From Microglena sp. YARC (Eukaryota; Chlorophyta; Chlorophyceae; Chlamydomonadales; Chlamydomonadaceae): DNA of 64,000 nt. Under the pieces are notes generated by a model. That model saw only the letters and a list, made by a program, of their open reading frames with translations. It was not told the origin of the DNA and ran no database searches. The stretch lies in the NCBI GenBank assembly GCA_022414725.1, contig CM039464.1, positions 17,667,405 to 17,731,404 on the forward strand, given 5' to 3'. The number at the start of each line of letters is the position of its first letter. Within the stretch, counting starts at the first letter, position 1. The translations under genes were made by a program, and so were the position numbers. Shown here piece after piece: positions 1-12,012 of the stretch.

Positions 1-79
1 CAAAGACCGCCAACGATTCAGACGCGTATGGTATCCGTATACAATACTTACACGGTTTTATACGCCCCTTTCAGTGATA

Positions 80-268
80 TACAATGGTTTAGCGGTTGTC
101 TACATCGCTTGAGGATGATGAGTCGGGTTCTTCTCCCCCTACGGACGCTCTTGGCGTTGCAGGTCGTCAACAGCGACGGTAGCCTGTCCGGTTAAGATAG
201 GAGAACGCCCCCCACCCGAGGACGACGGGCTCCCTCAACACCACGCCCCACCAGGCGTTATCATTACG
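80..268 (+). repeat. tRNA-derived SINE, copy A
   Basis: The 5' part resembles the 3' half of a tRNA (a GAGTCGGGTTC T-arm-like stretch). The 3' part ends in CACGCCCCACCAGGCGTTAT, which recurs at 7383, 14472 and 15230. The same order of blocks (tRNA-like, then GTCAAC..GGTAGC..GTCC, then GGGCTCCCT, then this end) occurs in all copies. A SINE is inferred; the family is not identified. Confidence 0.55.
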
Positions 269-2130
269 CTGACAATCTGGTGTCTAACCGTATGCAGGAT
301 AGACTATTTTCGATAGCCACGGAAGCCACGGAGAGGGTTAGTGTTTCTTGTATTTGAACTTGAACTTGGTTACATAGCTCCAGCCAGCAATTTGGCTGCC
401 CTCTTCGGCAGTATTTTTGTAAAGCCAAGAAATCTAAACGCGGACGAATCACTTTTTCGTGTTTTTGTTTTGATTACCGTATATGGTACCGAATTCGAGT
501 AGGCACGTTGTCCGGGGGAGCAAGGGAGTCGAGCGTGCATGGCGCTAGTATGGACACATATCCGTTAAACTCCCATCCTAATGCCCCATGTATTTGCTGC
601 TGAGCATCACACGCATTACACCAACTATTCGAATCTCAAAACAATGCGGGGGAAAGGGGCTGAGGGGGACCCTACAAAATGGCAAAAGAGTGTCCACCCT
701 GATTACACGCTCCTCTCGGTCGCGAATTCTCGGCCACGCCGGTCAAAGCAAGCGTAACCTGGCGGGATACTAGGCGCGGGCAGAACATCGCAACTAGCTA
801 AGCACATCGCAGCATTGTAACCTCTGCAAGGAAAGGTGAATCCAACTGTTTGTACCATCTCATCGGTTATGAGAACGCTCCACTTTTCTGGGTTGACACG
901 CTGTACACGCACCCCTTGGTCCCGAATTCATCGGCACGGCCGGTCGCAAACCAAGCGAGCAACAGTCCGGCCGCGGGCCCGCGCGGGTTGGAATCTTTAC
1001 AAAATGCAAGTGGCCTTCACCTGACTTTTGAAGGGTTGCTTTGGGTGTGCTGGCTACCAACAGGAACACAGTTCATCATTCTATAATTATATGCGGTACT
1101 CCCGTGGTAGTGTCGGAGAGTGTCGGAGAGTTCGCATGTCGGAGAGTTCGCATGCCGCGGGATTCTATCTGTTCCGGCCAGGCTGGCAGCACATTCGGAA
1201 TTACAGGGCAGCTCACGTGCTCCAAAACCATGAGCTGGATCGTAGAAGCTGCCAGAATTCTGCATCCAACCGGTTCGCGGACGCGGTCGCGGTCACTTTA
1301 CCTGGAGCCGTAGCATCCTCCCCTCCCGACCCGTTAGCTTCTTCCTACCCTTGATCAAAATCCATGACAACCGCTACTCGATTCTATCATTTTAGCATGT
1401 TCCACAACAAAAATTCCCGGCCCAGTACCGACTCCTCCGCTGCCTACTAGCTAACACCTACGGTATTACCACCACCGCGCCCGCCTGGCAGCTAGACCGG
1501 GAGCTAGACCCCAACCAACAGCTTCCTCGTCGGGCGAGATGTGCGTAGATTATCCCCACACTCTTTTCCAACCGCTCAATGCGCTCAACCACCGCTCATG
1601 CCGCTCAACCAACTTACTTTATACGCCAGGGTGCGCGCGGGACACATGTCACATGTCAACCTCGGTCACACCTCTGACCCGCGTGCAAATCGGGATATAA
1701 ATAGACCTTCACATCATCTTCTGCTTCACCTCACCTCCCTTACCAAACTGCAAGAAGCAGTTCGTAGTGTCTCTAGCCGAAGCTGTGCGGCCCAAACCCT
1801 TTCCCCGTAAGCTCTCCTCCTCTACGTCTAACTCAATCCAATACCTACAGCGATCTCAGTGCAGCCTACCCGCCGGCTTCTTGCTCATAACATCCGTCGA
1901 GCTCACAGTGATTAACTAAGCGAATTCGAAAAGGTGCGGCTTTCGCAGGGGGGGGGGCGGGGGGGGGGGGGGGGGTCGAAGCTCCTGGGAAGTGGCGCTC
2001 CGCCGCTACGTTCGCCAGGTGTGTGGTGGTGATAGCAAGTTGGCGGTGGTGGGGTGCAGCTCTTGCTTGCCTTGCAACCTCCTCCTGAACACCGCTGCGT
2101 GCACATTTGTTGTCCAATAGGACACTAGGA
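269..2130. other. Gene-poor stretch, no supported gene
   Basis: Only short chance frames are present. A small GTCGGAGAGT tandem lies near 1110-1150 and a poly-G run at about 1950-1975. No protein family, RNA gene or transposon end could be recognised. It looks like host intergenic DNA. Confidence 0.4.
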
Positions 2131-2144
2131 TAATGCAACTATCA

Positions 2145-2632
2145 TCATCACCACCACCATGACTGCCATCCTCCTCCGTCCTCCTGATCATAATCATCAC
2201 CACCACCACTACCGCCATCATCAGCACCATCATCACCACCATCATCATCATCAATGATACAAGGATCACCACCATGACTGCCATCCTCCTCCGTCCTCCT
2301 GATCATCATCATCATCACCACCACCACCGCCATCATCACCACCATCATCATCACCACCATCATCATCATCATAAATGATACAAGGGTCACCACCATGACT
2401 GCCATCCTCCTCCGTTCTCCTGATCATCATCATCACCACCACCACCACCGCCATCATCATCACCACCATCATTATCATCATCATCATCAATGATACAAGG
2501 GTCACCACCATGACTGCCATCCTCCTCCGTCCTCCTGATCATCATCATCACCACCACCGCCATCATCACCACCATCATCATCACCACCATTATCATCATC
2601 ATCATCATCATCAATGATACAAAGGTGCCGCA
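2145..2632. repeat. Minisatellite of ~117 bp units rich in CAT/CAC
   Basis: The anchor GACTGCCATCCTCCTCCGT occurs at 2161, 2277, 2397 and 2512, spaced 116, 120 and 115 bp. Each unit holds runs of CAT and CAC triplets and ends in GATACAAGG. Long Met/Asp/Gly frames on the minus strand are by-products of the triplets. Confidence 0.9.
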
Positions 2633-2965
2633 GACCAAATGTGCAGTGAGCAAGTAGGCCTGAGCCTTGCTTGGACCATGTTGGTGCTAGCTGGCCCATG
2701 TTGGCAAGGACCCCTTAAATGTGCAGTGAGGAATAGCCTTGTAATCTAGAACCATGGTACCAAATGTGCAGTGAGCAAGTAGGCCTGAGCCTCGCTTGGA
2801 CCATGTTGGTGCTAGCTGGCCCGTGTTGGAAAAGACCCCCCAAATGTGCAGTGAGCAAGTAGGCCTGAGCCTTGCTTGGACCATGTTGGTGCTAGCTGGC
2901 CCATGTTGGCAAGGACCCCCCAAATGTGCAGTGAGGAATAGCCTTGTAATCCAGAACCATGGTAC
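2633..2965. repeat. Tandem repeat with CAAATGTGCAGTGAG anchor
   Basis: Units begin CAAATGTGCAGTGAGCAAGT at 2636, 2761 and 2841, followed by GCTAGCTGGCCC blocks. A shorter variant (CAGTGAGGAATAGCC) occurs twice. The repeats adjoin the CAT/CAC minisatellite. Confidence 0.85.
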
Positions 2966-2984
2966 CAAGCTAGGCATGTGTATG

Positions 2985-3420
2985 TAGTCCAGGGGTAGTC
3001 CAAATAGGCTCAAGGGACTAGCCCAACCGAGTACGAAAGACTTCAAAAGAAAAAGCACTGATGAGAAAAAGTACTGAAGAGAAAAAGCACTGATGAACTG
3101 AACCCCAAACAATCGTTTTACCGACGGGGGCCCTGAGTTCGTGCTACAGTGATCATTTAGGCAATAGGCAGCTGCCAGACCATCGGACCATCCTAAGCTC
3201 CTAATAGAGAATTAAATCACCCCCTCTATCTTCCCCATCATAGCTATGTGACTAGGAACGGCAACATGCTATCATGTCATCATATGATGCCAGATGTCTG
3301 ACTAGGCCAAAGTTACAATTTATACACAACATCATATGATGCAATTTATGTGTTATCATATGATATCATACTCACCTTTGGTCAACATCATATGATATGC
3401 CGGTCCCTACATATGACCCC
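2985..3420 (-). repeat. Dispersed repeat with ATCATATGATAT palindromes
   Basis: Positions 2985-3120 read on the minus strand match 14790-14915 (TTGGGCAAGTCCCT, then GGCTACCCCTGGACT). Positions 3265-3415 contain several CATATGAT palindromes and match 14940-15090 (GTCTGACTAGGC, CCGGTCCCTAC). A shorter copy of the first part is at 5455-5560. No coding potential seen. Confidence 0.75.
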
Positions 3421-3713
3421 AACACGTGTTCAGCACTTATCGGCTCTCCCCTCCTCACTCCTCTCAAGACACGAACCTAAAGCCAGCCCAGGCCTCCCAC
3501 TCATAACTGCTCTGCAAGCACCCATCCCCACCACTCAAACCACACCTGTACACCGTACTGTACCACCAAACCGTACCACACCAGTACACCAATCCACACC
3601 ACTCAAACCACACCAGTACACAACCCACGCACACACCACACCACCCTCCCACACCTGCTCTACACCCTCACTCACACCTACACTGCACCCCATCCCCCCA
3701 CAGGTCAGAAGCT

Positions 3714-4613
3714 ATGAAGATCATCAAGCTATTGAACCTGTTGCTGGTGGCGGCCCTTTTGGCCCTTGCCTCAACATCTGGAGTAGAGGCCAGTAAGAAG
3801 CGCGTGAAGAAGTCTGGCGTCATGAAAAAGGGTGGCAGCTTGGATCTCCCTCCAGGTGTACAACGTCCACCCAAGGCCGACCGATCCCCCAAGGCCATCA
3901 CCCCTCCCAGGGCTGAGCGCCCCCCTGGTTCGACCAAGCCCCCCCAAGTCTGTCAGCCCCCCCTAAGGCCGACCGCCCTCCCATGGCTGAGCGCCCCCCT
4001 GGTTGGACCAAGCCCTCCAAGGCTGACCGCCCCCCTGGCAAGACTGGGAGCAAGAAGAAAGCTGGAGGAAAGAAGGAGGCTATGCTGAACAAGCCCCCAG
4101 GCTGGACCCGCCCCCCTAAGACTGAACTCCCCCCCAAGACTGACCTTCCCCCTATGGCTAACCGCCCCCCTGGCAAGGATGGAAGCAAGAAGGAGGCTAT
4201 GCTGAACAAGCCCCCAGGCTGGACCCGCCCCCCAAGACTGACCTTCCCCCTAAGGCTAACCGCCCCCCTGGCAAGGATGGAAGCAAGAAGGAGGCTATGC
4301 TGAACAAGCCCCCAGGCTGGACCCGCCCCCCCAAGACTGAACTCCCCCCAAGTCTGGAAGCAAGAAGGGGGCTACGCTGAGCAAGCCCCAGGCTCGACCC
4401 GCCCCCCCAAGAATGACCTCCCTCCTAAGGCTAACCGCCCCCCTGGCAAGAATGTAAGCAAGAAGAAGGCTGGAGGCAAGAAGGCTTGAAGCAAGAAGGG
4501 GCTATGCTGAGCAAGCCCCCAGGCTGTACCCGTCCCCCCAAGACAGACTGCCCCCCCAAGGCTGAACGCCCCCCCAGGGGTGACCGCCCCCGTGCAAAGG
4601 AGAAGAGGGGAGC
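3714..4613 (+). CDS. Secreted proline-rich repeat protein, frame interrupted
   Basis: The ATG at 3714 starts a clear signal peptide (basic start, then a Leu/Ala-rich core of about 15 residues, Ala-Ser cleavage region near residue 26). Next comes a Lys-rich stretch and proline-rich units of the type RPPKADRPPGW. The first frame runs to 4088. The repeat continues in another frame from about 3950, where runs of seven or more C suggest a one-base slip, and the same units go on to about 4613 with further slips. Repeat units are PPGWTRPPK, ELPPK, ANRPPGK and SKKEAMLNK. It resembles cell-wall or extracellular-matrix proline-rich proteins only in composition. The frame changes may be sequence errors in C runs or true decay. 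Confidence 0.55.
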
Positions 4614-4651
4614 CATATGCAGTGTTTTTTATTTCAGATTTCTGTAGTCCA

Positions 4652-4680
4652 GGTTGAGTAGCTACTTGGGCTACTCAACC
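4652..4680. terminator. Perfect 11 bp stem-loop downstream of the proline-rich gene
   Basis: GGTTGAGTAGC at 4652-4662 pairs perfectly with GCTACTCAACC at 4670-4680 around a 7-base loop. It lies about 40 bases after the last proline-rich unit. A role in 3'-end formation is only inferred. Confidence 0.35.
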
Positions 4681-4860
4681 CTGATTTCAGGATAGTTACG
4701 TAGCCATCGCATGGCAGAGCGCGAAGCTCGGAGCCTGGGGGGGTCGGGGGGCAACGCGACCCAATATCGGGGAGTCCGGGGGGTGGAGCATTCTACGGAA
4801 TGGCGACGGAATGGCGACGCGTCGTCGAAAAATGGAACACTGGCCATATGATGCACCCCT

Positions 4861-5454
4861 TTCTTGAACTTAGCCTCCCATTGGTGTAGTTGCAGTCGTC
4901 TTATTCCAAGGAGGAGCCATTCAAATGAATTGATGGTGATGTTCTCACATCATGGTGCCCTATTGGACCTCAAATGGGCTAATGGCATATGACAAATGGC
5001 TATCACTAAGTACAAGGTCAAGGCTCCTTGTCGAACGTAGAGTTGGATTAAACTTGATGCAACTGCGTGCTTGTGGTTGCTGCTAATTTGTACTAGAGCT
5101 TGCTGGGTGGACTTTTCATCATGTAAAAGCTCTTACCTCCATGGTCAGGCCTTTTGAAAACAAGATGATTTGATCACTCGTTTAGGTGCAATCGAGGCAC
5201 TTGCTGTCCAGCACTCTTGCTTGCGGTTTATAGGTGAGATAACTGGTTGATAGGTCAAATAACTGGTTTACAACTCAGATAAAGCAGAGTAGAGTTTTTT
5301 ATTTGGTTTCCCAAAAATCCTTAGCCTTCCCTTGCTTCCATTGATTTCCTTATTTCTGTATTGTTCCATGTGCGCGGGGTGGTTGTATCAATCTTTGATT
5401 CATCTGGCCTGCAGCAGTGGCCCCAAGTATAGAACTTGAACTTGGTACAGTTCG
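4861..5454. other. No gene seen
   Basis: No frame, RNA or repeat stands out here. The flanking sequence carries short repeats found elsewhere in the first 16 kb. Confidence 0.35.
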
Positions 5455-5760
5455 TCATTGCTTTTTATTTTTTAGCCCTTCCTACACGGTTGGGCAAGTC
5501 CCTTCAGCCTATTTGGCCTACCCCTGGACTTGAACATACATACATTGGTTACACGGCTCCAGCTAGCAATTTGACTGCCTGCCGTCTTTGGCAGTAAAAG
5601 CAAGATTATTTCTGAAGTATAGAACTTGAACTTGTACTTGAAGAAGAGGTATAGAACTTGTACTTGAACTTGTACTTGAAGAAGCAATTTCTGATGTATA
5701 GAACTTGTACTCGAAGAAGTAATTTCTGAAGTACATAACTTGTTCTAGAAGAATTATTGA
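5455..5760 (+). repeat. Dispersed TTGGGCAAGTCCC repeat followed by a short tandem repeat
   Basis: Positions 5478-5560 match the TTGGGCAAGTCCCT / CTACCCCTGGACT block at 2985 (minus) and 14850 (plus). Positions 5615-5755 repeat TATAGAACTTGTACTTGAAG with small changes. A related GAACTTGAACTTGG stretch is near 355. Confidence 0.7.
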
Positions 5761-5990
5761 ACTGTAAAAGTCGAGCTTCCAAATTGCGTGCCTCTTTCTT
5801 TTGTGTGTCTCTAGCTACCAGCTTGGAATGGATTGGTATCTTTTTTTCTCACCGACCGCAAGTGCTCCTACTTTGCATATTGTAGGTGGGGCAACACCAT
5901 TCGAACTGAATCCTCCAGGCCCCTGGTTTGTGTCGGGAGACACACCTCCTGTGGTGAAAGTCCTTTCACAACTTACAAAACAAAAAAACT

Positions 5991-6140
5991 GCAGCTTCTA
6001 GGCAGCTACCTGAGACTGCCACTGGGCCAAACCCAAAGGATGTAGGAGCACTGGAAAGCTGACAACAACAGCATCCTGGTGACCTAGGTCGCTTAAGTTT
6101 TGGATGAAGAGAGCGTCCGGGGAGCTGCCTAGAAGCTGCT
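5991..6140 (+). mobile_element. 150 bp MITE-like palindromic element, copy 1
   Basis: It starts GCAGCTTCTAGGCAGCT and ends AGCTGCCTAGAAGCTGC, an inverted terminal repeat. A second copy in reverse orientation is at 6936-7087 and shares the internal GACCTAGGTC and TTGGCC blocks. No coding capacity. The target duplication is not clear. Confidence 0.6.
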
Positions 6141-6935
6141 GCTCATAGCTGAAAAGAAAAGCTATGTTGAACAACCTGATTCGAAGTAGGCCGTGGGATA
6201 TTGATGATCTACGCAAGTGTTTGGAAACGTGATACACGTGAAGAATCTGGATTTGTAGACGCATACCGGTATGTGGATCCCATGTATATTTTGTGAGCCT
6301 GTTTGGTCTCGTATACGACCCTGCATGGGTCCACACCGGTCCAGGAGTTGAACACACTCATACACACAACACACATACATACACACAACACACTCATTCA
6401 CACGTACACACAACACAACACGCTCAACCATGCTTATGCACTACACAACACACACACAACACAATAAACTCGTATACAACCCTGCATGGGTCCAGGAGTC
6501 GAAGCTAGAAGAAGCTGACGTGTAAGGCATCGTCTTGGTCAGACGGATGGATGGTCGGATGGTCGGTCGGACAGACAAATGGGTGACCCTGGGAGCTCCC
6601 GCCCCCCATAAGGGGGGCTCCGCCGATAAGAAAAGCTATGTTGAACAACCCTGCATGGGTCTACATTGGTCCAGGAGATGAAGCTAGACATGAAGCTGGT
6701 GACAACACCAACAGATCATCAATCCAAGCCTGGAGAAAAAATATCATATGGGACCTGTCGCACGCAGTTGTATACCTACTGCGTGCATACATGCAACCCC
6801 AGCACTAGCTTGCATCAGATCATTTAGCTTGCATCATATCATCTACTGTTAGCTACAGCCTATAGCTGTAGAATGGCGTGTTACATAGGCACGCGTGAGC
6901 CGTGTGACTCATAGCTTTTACTTTCAGCTACGTGC
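6141..6935. other. Between two MITE copies: CA-rich microsatellite, no gene
   Basis: Positions 6350-6480 are ACACA/CACAAC-rich. GGATGGTCGG repeats lie near 6545. No coding frame is supported. Confidence 0.4.
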
Positions 6936-7087
6936 AGCAGCTTCTAGGCAGCTCCCCTGACGCTCTCGTCATCCAAACCTTAGCGACCTAGGTCACCAGG
7001 ATGCTGATGCTGTCAGCTTTCCAGCGCTCCTTCAACCTTTGGGTTTGGCCCAGTGACAGTCTCAGGGAGCTGCCTAGAAGCTGCTGC
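6936..7087 (-). mobile_element. 150 bp MITE-like palindromic element, copy 2 (inverted)
   Basis: This is the reverse complement of the element at 5991-6140 with small changes. It has the same AGCTTCTAGGCAGCT termini and internal CCTAGGTC palindrome. Confidence 0.6.
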
Positions 7088-7172
7088 TGGTAGCTGGTAA
7101 GAAAAGCCCTGGTGTGACTGGCATGGGTGACTACCATGCCAGGTCACGAGGCCTGTGCCAGCTAGTGCTGCC

Positions 7173-7322
7173 TGATACAATGGACCTGACGGCTTCGCCC
7201 GGCAATACAATGGACCTGACAGCTCCGCCCGGCAATACAATGGACCTGACGGCTCCGCCCGCCAATACAATGGACCTGACGGCTCCGCCCGGCAATACAA
7301 TGGACCTGACGGCTCCGCCCTG
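7173..7322. repeat. 30 bp minisatellite, five units
   Basis: Five near-identical 30 bp units carrying ATACAATGGACCTGACGG and CTCCGCCCGGCA. There are no unique spacers. Because the unit length is a multiple of three it is open in several frames (for example TMDLTAPPGN), but no start or family supports a gene. Confidence 0.9.
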
Positions 7323-7382
7323 CAGGCCCATTGTACAACCTAACCTAGGTTCTACCGTGCTACTTTATAGCAGTCCCACTAC

Positions 7383-7572
7383 GTAATGATAACGCCTGGT
7401 GGGGGCGTGGGATTAAGGGAGCCCTGCCTTGCGGCGGTAGAGAACGGGCTGCTACTTTACCTGGACAGTGCTACCATGGCGGTTGACAGCGACCGCAAAG
7501 ACTAAGGCGCACCCGTAGGGATTCGAACCCCGCACCTTCTGCCTGATTTCAACGAACCAATCGTCGAAACGG
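7383..7572 (-). repeat. tRNA-derived SINE, copy B, split by the copia insertion
   Basis: On the minus strand it holds GGGGTTCGAATCCC, a typical tRNA T-arm, and the shared tail (AACGCCTGGTGGGGGCGTGG on the plus strand). It breaks at the copia target AACGG. Its 5' remainder continues after the element at 14430-14471, directly beside SINE copy C. Confidence 0.6.
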
Positions 7573-7955
7573 TATCAGCTAGAAAGCACTTCGAAGAGTG
7601 GAGAGAGATGTATGCAGCGGAGACAGACGCGCCAATCTATACACGGAGACAAGAATAGCGTTACAAGGACAGGCGGACGCCAAAGAACACCAGCGGTGGG
7701 AGAGGCGGATGCCTGTAACCAGACTAGACCCTAAGTCAGGAAACTTAAGCCAGGCACCGGCTATACAGAGTGTGTCAGTGAGAGACCGATGACGCAGTCA
7801 ACAGGAAGCTGTCACCGTGTCATGAAGGATGACACAGTCTACGGGAAGCTGACACAGTACAGACAGAAACACTGTCTGGGCCGATAGTTCTAAGGAAGTA
7901 CATAAGTAGTCACCAAGTCATAAAACGCGTGAGAGCACCGCAATTCATGCTGACA
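7573..7955 (-). repeat. 3' LTR of the copia element
   Basis: 383 bp, almost identical to 14042-14424. It is preceded by the AACGG duplication at 7568-7572. Confidence 0.95.
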
Positions 7956-8276
7956 CTCCACCTATGACACAGGTGACATACAATACTACCTCTCCACCTA
8001 TGGCACTGGGGACATAGAACTATATGTAACATATATAAAAAAAAAAATCAAAGAATTCCGAAAAAAACGAGAGAACTTCAAATGGAACCCAAAGGGTTAT
8101 AGGAAGGAATGAAACAAGGCAAAAAATTCGAAAACAATTTGCCAAGCTAGAAAGAGAGGAAAAACTAATATCAAAAATGGGTAACAACGGTATAGAAAAC
8201 CCGATCCGGGAATAGGAACCTAATGCCAAACTTTGATAACGAAAAGAAACTAATATGACCAAATGCAAGGATGACC

Positions 8277-8810
8277 CTAAGAAGAAGCGGTCATACCTAA
8301 CATGCGGACAAACCTCCAGAACACAGCAGGATCAAGGGGCTTGGTGAAGGGGTCAGCACAGTTATCCACGGTGTTAACATAGGCAACATCCAGTGAACCA
8401 TCCTCCACCAGCTCCTTGATGTAGTGATGAATAACATCAATGTGCTTGCTGCGAGGCAGGAGCTGCCAGTCTTTGGCCCAACTTAGAGACCCTAAGTTGT
8501 CACCCTGAATGGTAACCAAAGCACAAGGCAGACCCAGATCCACCCTCAATTTCTTCAACCATTGTACCTCCCTGGCAGCCTGGGACAGGGCCTGCTACTC
8601 AGCCTCACTAGAGCTAATGGCAACAGTAGGCTGCCTCTTGCTCATCCAGTTCACTATGCACCCCCCAGCTAGCACAGCAAAGCCAGTCTGAGACCGCCTG
8701 TCAGACCCATCATCAGCAAAGGATGAGTCACTAAAGACAGTAAAAGAGAACTCAGGGTTGTGGGTGTAAGTGAGACCCAGGTGGGAATGTGTTCTCGAAT
8801 ACAAGAGCAA
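8277..8810 (-). pseudogene. pol: copia pol: RNase H end, with stop codon
   Basis: The frame contains the Ty1/copia RNase H signature FSDSSFADD, then GSDRRSQTG, WMSKRQPTVAISSSEAE, and further on SKHIDVIHHYIKEL. A TAG stop lies directly after SSSEAE (at about 8595), where copia elements continue. The upstream RT frame joins only through a one-base shift near 8810. RNase H would remove the RNA strand during reverse transcription. The lesions make this a broken copy, or reflect sequence errors. Confidence 0.85.
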
Positions 8811-11014
8811 CCGCTTGGCAGCCCCCCAGAGAGGACGGTAGGGTGAGCAGAAAACCTGGACAGGTAGCTCACAGCAAAAGAAATATCAGGCCTGGTGCAA
8901 GTAGCCAGGTATAGCAAAGCACCCACAAGAGAGAGGTACAGGCTATTAGACGGCAGGGGTTCTCCAGGGGCGTCAGAAACGGTGGACTTGGCCATGGGGG
9001 CAGCAAACCTGGGTGGGGCAGCATCAGTAAGACCAAACTGCTCCACCAGATCAACAATGTAGGTGTGCTGAGAGATGTTGATCTGAACACACCTGCCTTC
9101 AGAATCAAGTGTAACATGCATGTCCAAAGAGAGGAACTGAACCGGAACACCCATCTCTTTGACCTCCCAGCCAGCCTTTTCCATAGCCTGGATAAGCAAC
9201 ACATACCTATCCAGCTCACTAAAAGCACAGATAAAATCATCAACATAGGTCAGAACATAGCTCCACCCACCATCAGAATCCTTCCTAAAATACAGAGCAG
9301 GTTCAGCCTTGCACATAGTGAAGCCGTGTGCAACCAGAACCCGCTTGACATCCCTACTCCAAGCCCTGGGTGCCTGCTTCAATCCATAAAGAGACTTGAG
9401 CAGCTTGCACACAAGGGGAACACCGTTGGGACCAAGGTGCTGAAAGCCCTCAGGCTGGCGGCAGTACAGGTCCAGACCAGGTTCCAGCTTAGCGTTCAGA
9501 AATGCAGTTTTGATGTCCAGCTGCCGAACAAACATCTTTCTATGAGTGATGGCAGCCAGGAGCACCCGAAGACCTGCTTTAGAGGAGACAGGGGCATATA
9601 CGTCATGAAAATCCAGCCCAGGACGTTGCAGAAAGCCACGTACCACAAAACGTGCCTTGAAGCGTATAGAACCATCAACCCCAATCTTCTTCACAAATAA
9701 CCACCTGCCTGACAGGATCTTTTGCTTACGAGGCTGTGGAGTGAGTACCCAAGTACCATGGGCATGTAGGGAAGCCATCTCATCCTTCATAGCAAGAAGC
9801 CATTGATCCCTGTCAGGGTTGGTAGGGAGCATGGCAGCTTTATAGGTTAGTTCAGTGGAGGGGGCAACAGATGCTCCCACGTACAAGCAGTTTACTTGTA
9901 CATGAGCAGCGGGGATATCAGCAGTATCAGCAGTAACCGGTAGTAGAGCCCCCAGTGCAGAACTACTGCCTGGTTGAACAGGGCCGGCCTTATTTGCCTC
10001 TAATTCAACGAAGCCTGGGTCGACCGGAACACCCCAGCCATACGCAGTATCGGAGCCTGACCAATGATCAAGATCATCACTTGCACTATCGGCAAAGGCT
10101 ACTTCATCACCCGGGCTCCCGATTAATATATTAGGAACGGCAGGAGGCGAAGCGCTCACCAACCCCTTCGAGCCATCCAAGATGATTGGAGCAGGGTGAC
10201 TATTAGACAATGGACCTATAAGAGGCTCCACTATGATCTGAGATTGTCGTAATCCTAGAGCTTCACCGACGGAATTTGACGCAGAGGAGGGCCTGGCGAC
10301 CCCCTGAGATTCGGCTAAGATTTTATCCGTAGGAACTGCAGAACCTCGCCCGCCCAGTGCATTCTCACGCAATACAGTACCAGCAGCCCCTGACCTGGGA
10401 CGCAGAATCATCCTATGGCCAGGACAGTGGTCAACAATTGGGGAAAGCAAAGGATCTAAGGAATGGCCCGCAGCCTTAGGCATGTGTCCGTTGATAGCGG
10501 CAGGGATGCTAGAAACATACGGCGACCCGTCATAGGGAGGAAGCCCAGGAATACAGTTATAGCTAAACTGTTCATAGAAGAGTACATCACGACTCTCTAC
10601 TACCTGGCGCAACTTAGGAACCCAAATAAAATAACCCTTACTCACCAGAGAATACCCAACCAGTCTACCAGATAACGCCCTTTCGTCCAGCTTGTTACGT
10701 TTCTTCCCATTGACTAACGTGACATAGCAGGGGCATCCAAACACACGTAACAACGACACATCAGGCATCACCCCATAAAACAACTCATAAGGTGTCTTGC
10801 GTCCCTGATTGGGCAGTCGGTTACGAAGGTAACAAGCAGCTAGGAAGGCATAAGGCCAGAAAGACTTAGCTAGCTTTGATTCCAGGTGGATACTCCTAGC
10901 TATAGACTGCAAGACCCCATTATACCCTTTCCACAGTTGCGTTTCTGCTGGGCAGTGTACACCAACGATAACTGATGTACTGCCCCAACCGATATCAGCC
11001 AATCCTCGAACCAT
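8669..11014 (-). pseudogene. pol: copia pol: integrase C-terminus and reverse transcriptase
   Basis: The 781-codon frame begins inside the integrase (WPYAFLAACYLRNRLP, then KTPYELFYG and RVFGCPCYV). A spacer of about 200 residues follows, then a complete copia-type RT: WLFVKKIGVDGSIRFKARFV, QLDIKTAFLNA, KSLYGLKQAPRAW, the catalytic LTYVDDF, and TRPDISFAVSYLSRF at the end. The product copies the element RNA in virus-like particles. It is cut off from the N-terminal integrase by two single-base indels near 10940 (in an AAA and a GGG run) and from RNase H near 8810. The opening residues before the integrase motif are not native sequence. Confidence 0.92.
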
Positions 11015-12012
11015 TTAACTATAAACTCCTTGGCCCTGTCAGATCTCAGACACTTAAAGGCAAACCCCTGCAGCTGATTTGACCATCTGAGGATGATAGT
11101 TTGGACTGCTAAGGGAGCTTCATCCCTGGTCCTCAAGCACAATACTTCAGCAAAGCCAGAGAATTGGTCTATGAGGCACAGGATGTAAAACTCCCCACGC
11201 AGACCCCTAATATGAACTGGTCCCATTATATCCAAGTGAAGTCGTTGGAGAGGTGCACGGATCTCAGTTTTGCTTTCTTTAGGAAAAGGGAGACGTTTGC
11301 CCTTAGCCTTGTGACAAGCATCACATGGGATCTTACCCAACTTTTGCACTTGACCCAGACTGAGGGGTAAGTTCTTAACCATACCACTCTTGACAAGTTT
11401 GTGTAAGGCACTATAGCCGGGATGACCCAACCGCCTATGCCACAACCATGCAGGAGTGGTAGGGAGAACAACTCCACCGTCCTCATCAACATCAAGTGCA
11501 AACGCTGGATAATTGTCAGCAACTCTTAAACAACGACTGGAGGTGTGACAAGGCCTACATGCAAACTTGTACACACCATCACTGGAGGCAGGGAAGGACC
11601 AGAGAACAGAAGAGCCCTGAGTGGCAGTGCAACTAAGACTATCAAAAGAAACCTGGCAGTGGAGAGAATGAGCTACAGCATTTACTGACAGGAGATTCAC
11701 CGGACAGTGAGGGATACAAAGAACATTGGTTAGAGTGATTGATGTTGGTAACCAATCACTACATAACACAATGGATCCCTTACCCTCTGACCGTTGAATC
11801 ACCCCGTCACCAAATCGAACCGTAGGCCCAACAGCAGAAGATTCAAACACAGTGAACAAAAGACTTATCACCCGTGATTGACATTCCAGCTCCAGAGTCC
11901 ACATGCCAGACACCCTCAGAAAGACTAGGGCTACACACGTTAGAGAACTTCGTAGTGCAAGAGAATAGGACAGAGCGTACCTCCTAGTTCTTGGACATGG
12001 CGTACCCATCAA
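10900..12012 (-). pseudogene. pol: copia pol: protease and integrase N-terminus
   Basis: The integrase zinc region LWHRRLGHPG ... CDACHKAKG (HHCC) is followed by the core DDE domain (LHLDIMGP, FSGFAEV, LRSDRAKEF). The aspartic protease signature DSGA lies near 11890 but in a different frame from the integrase, so at least one more frameshift separates protease from integrase. The product would process the polyprotein and insert the cDNA. Confidence 0.88.

Noticed and set aside
2006..2699. Long Met/Asp/Gly-rich frames on the minus strand
   Set aside because: They come from CAT/CAC triplet repeats in a minisatellite. No domain or independent start supports them.
7173..7322. Regular 30 bp repeats as a CRISPR array
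   Set aside because: Units are contiguous with no unique spacers, and the DNA is eukaryotic. It is a minisatellite.
9065..9700. 211-codon plus-strand frame
   Set aside because: It is antisense to the copia reverse transcriptase and has no family features.
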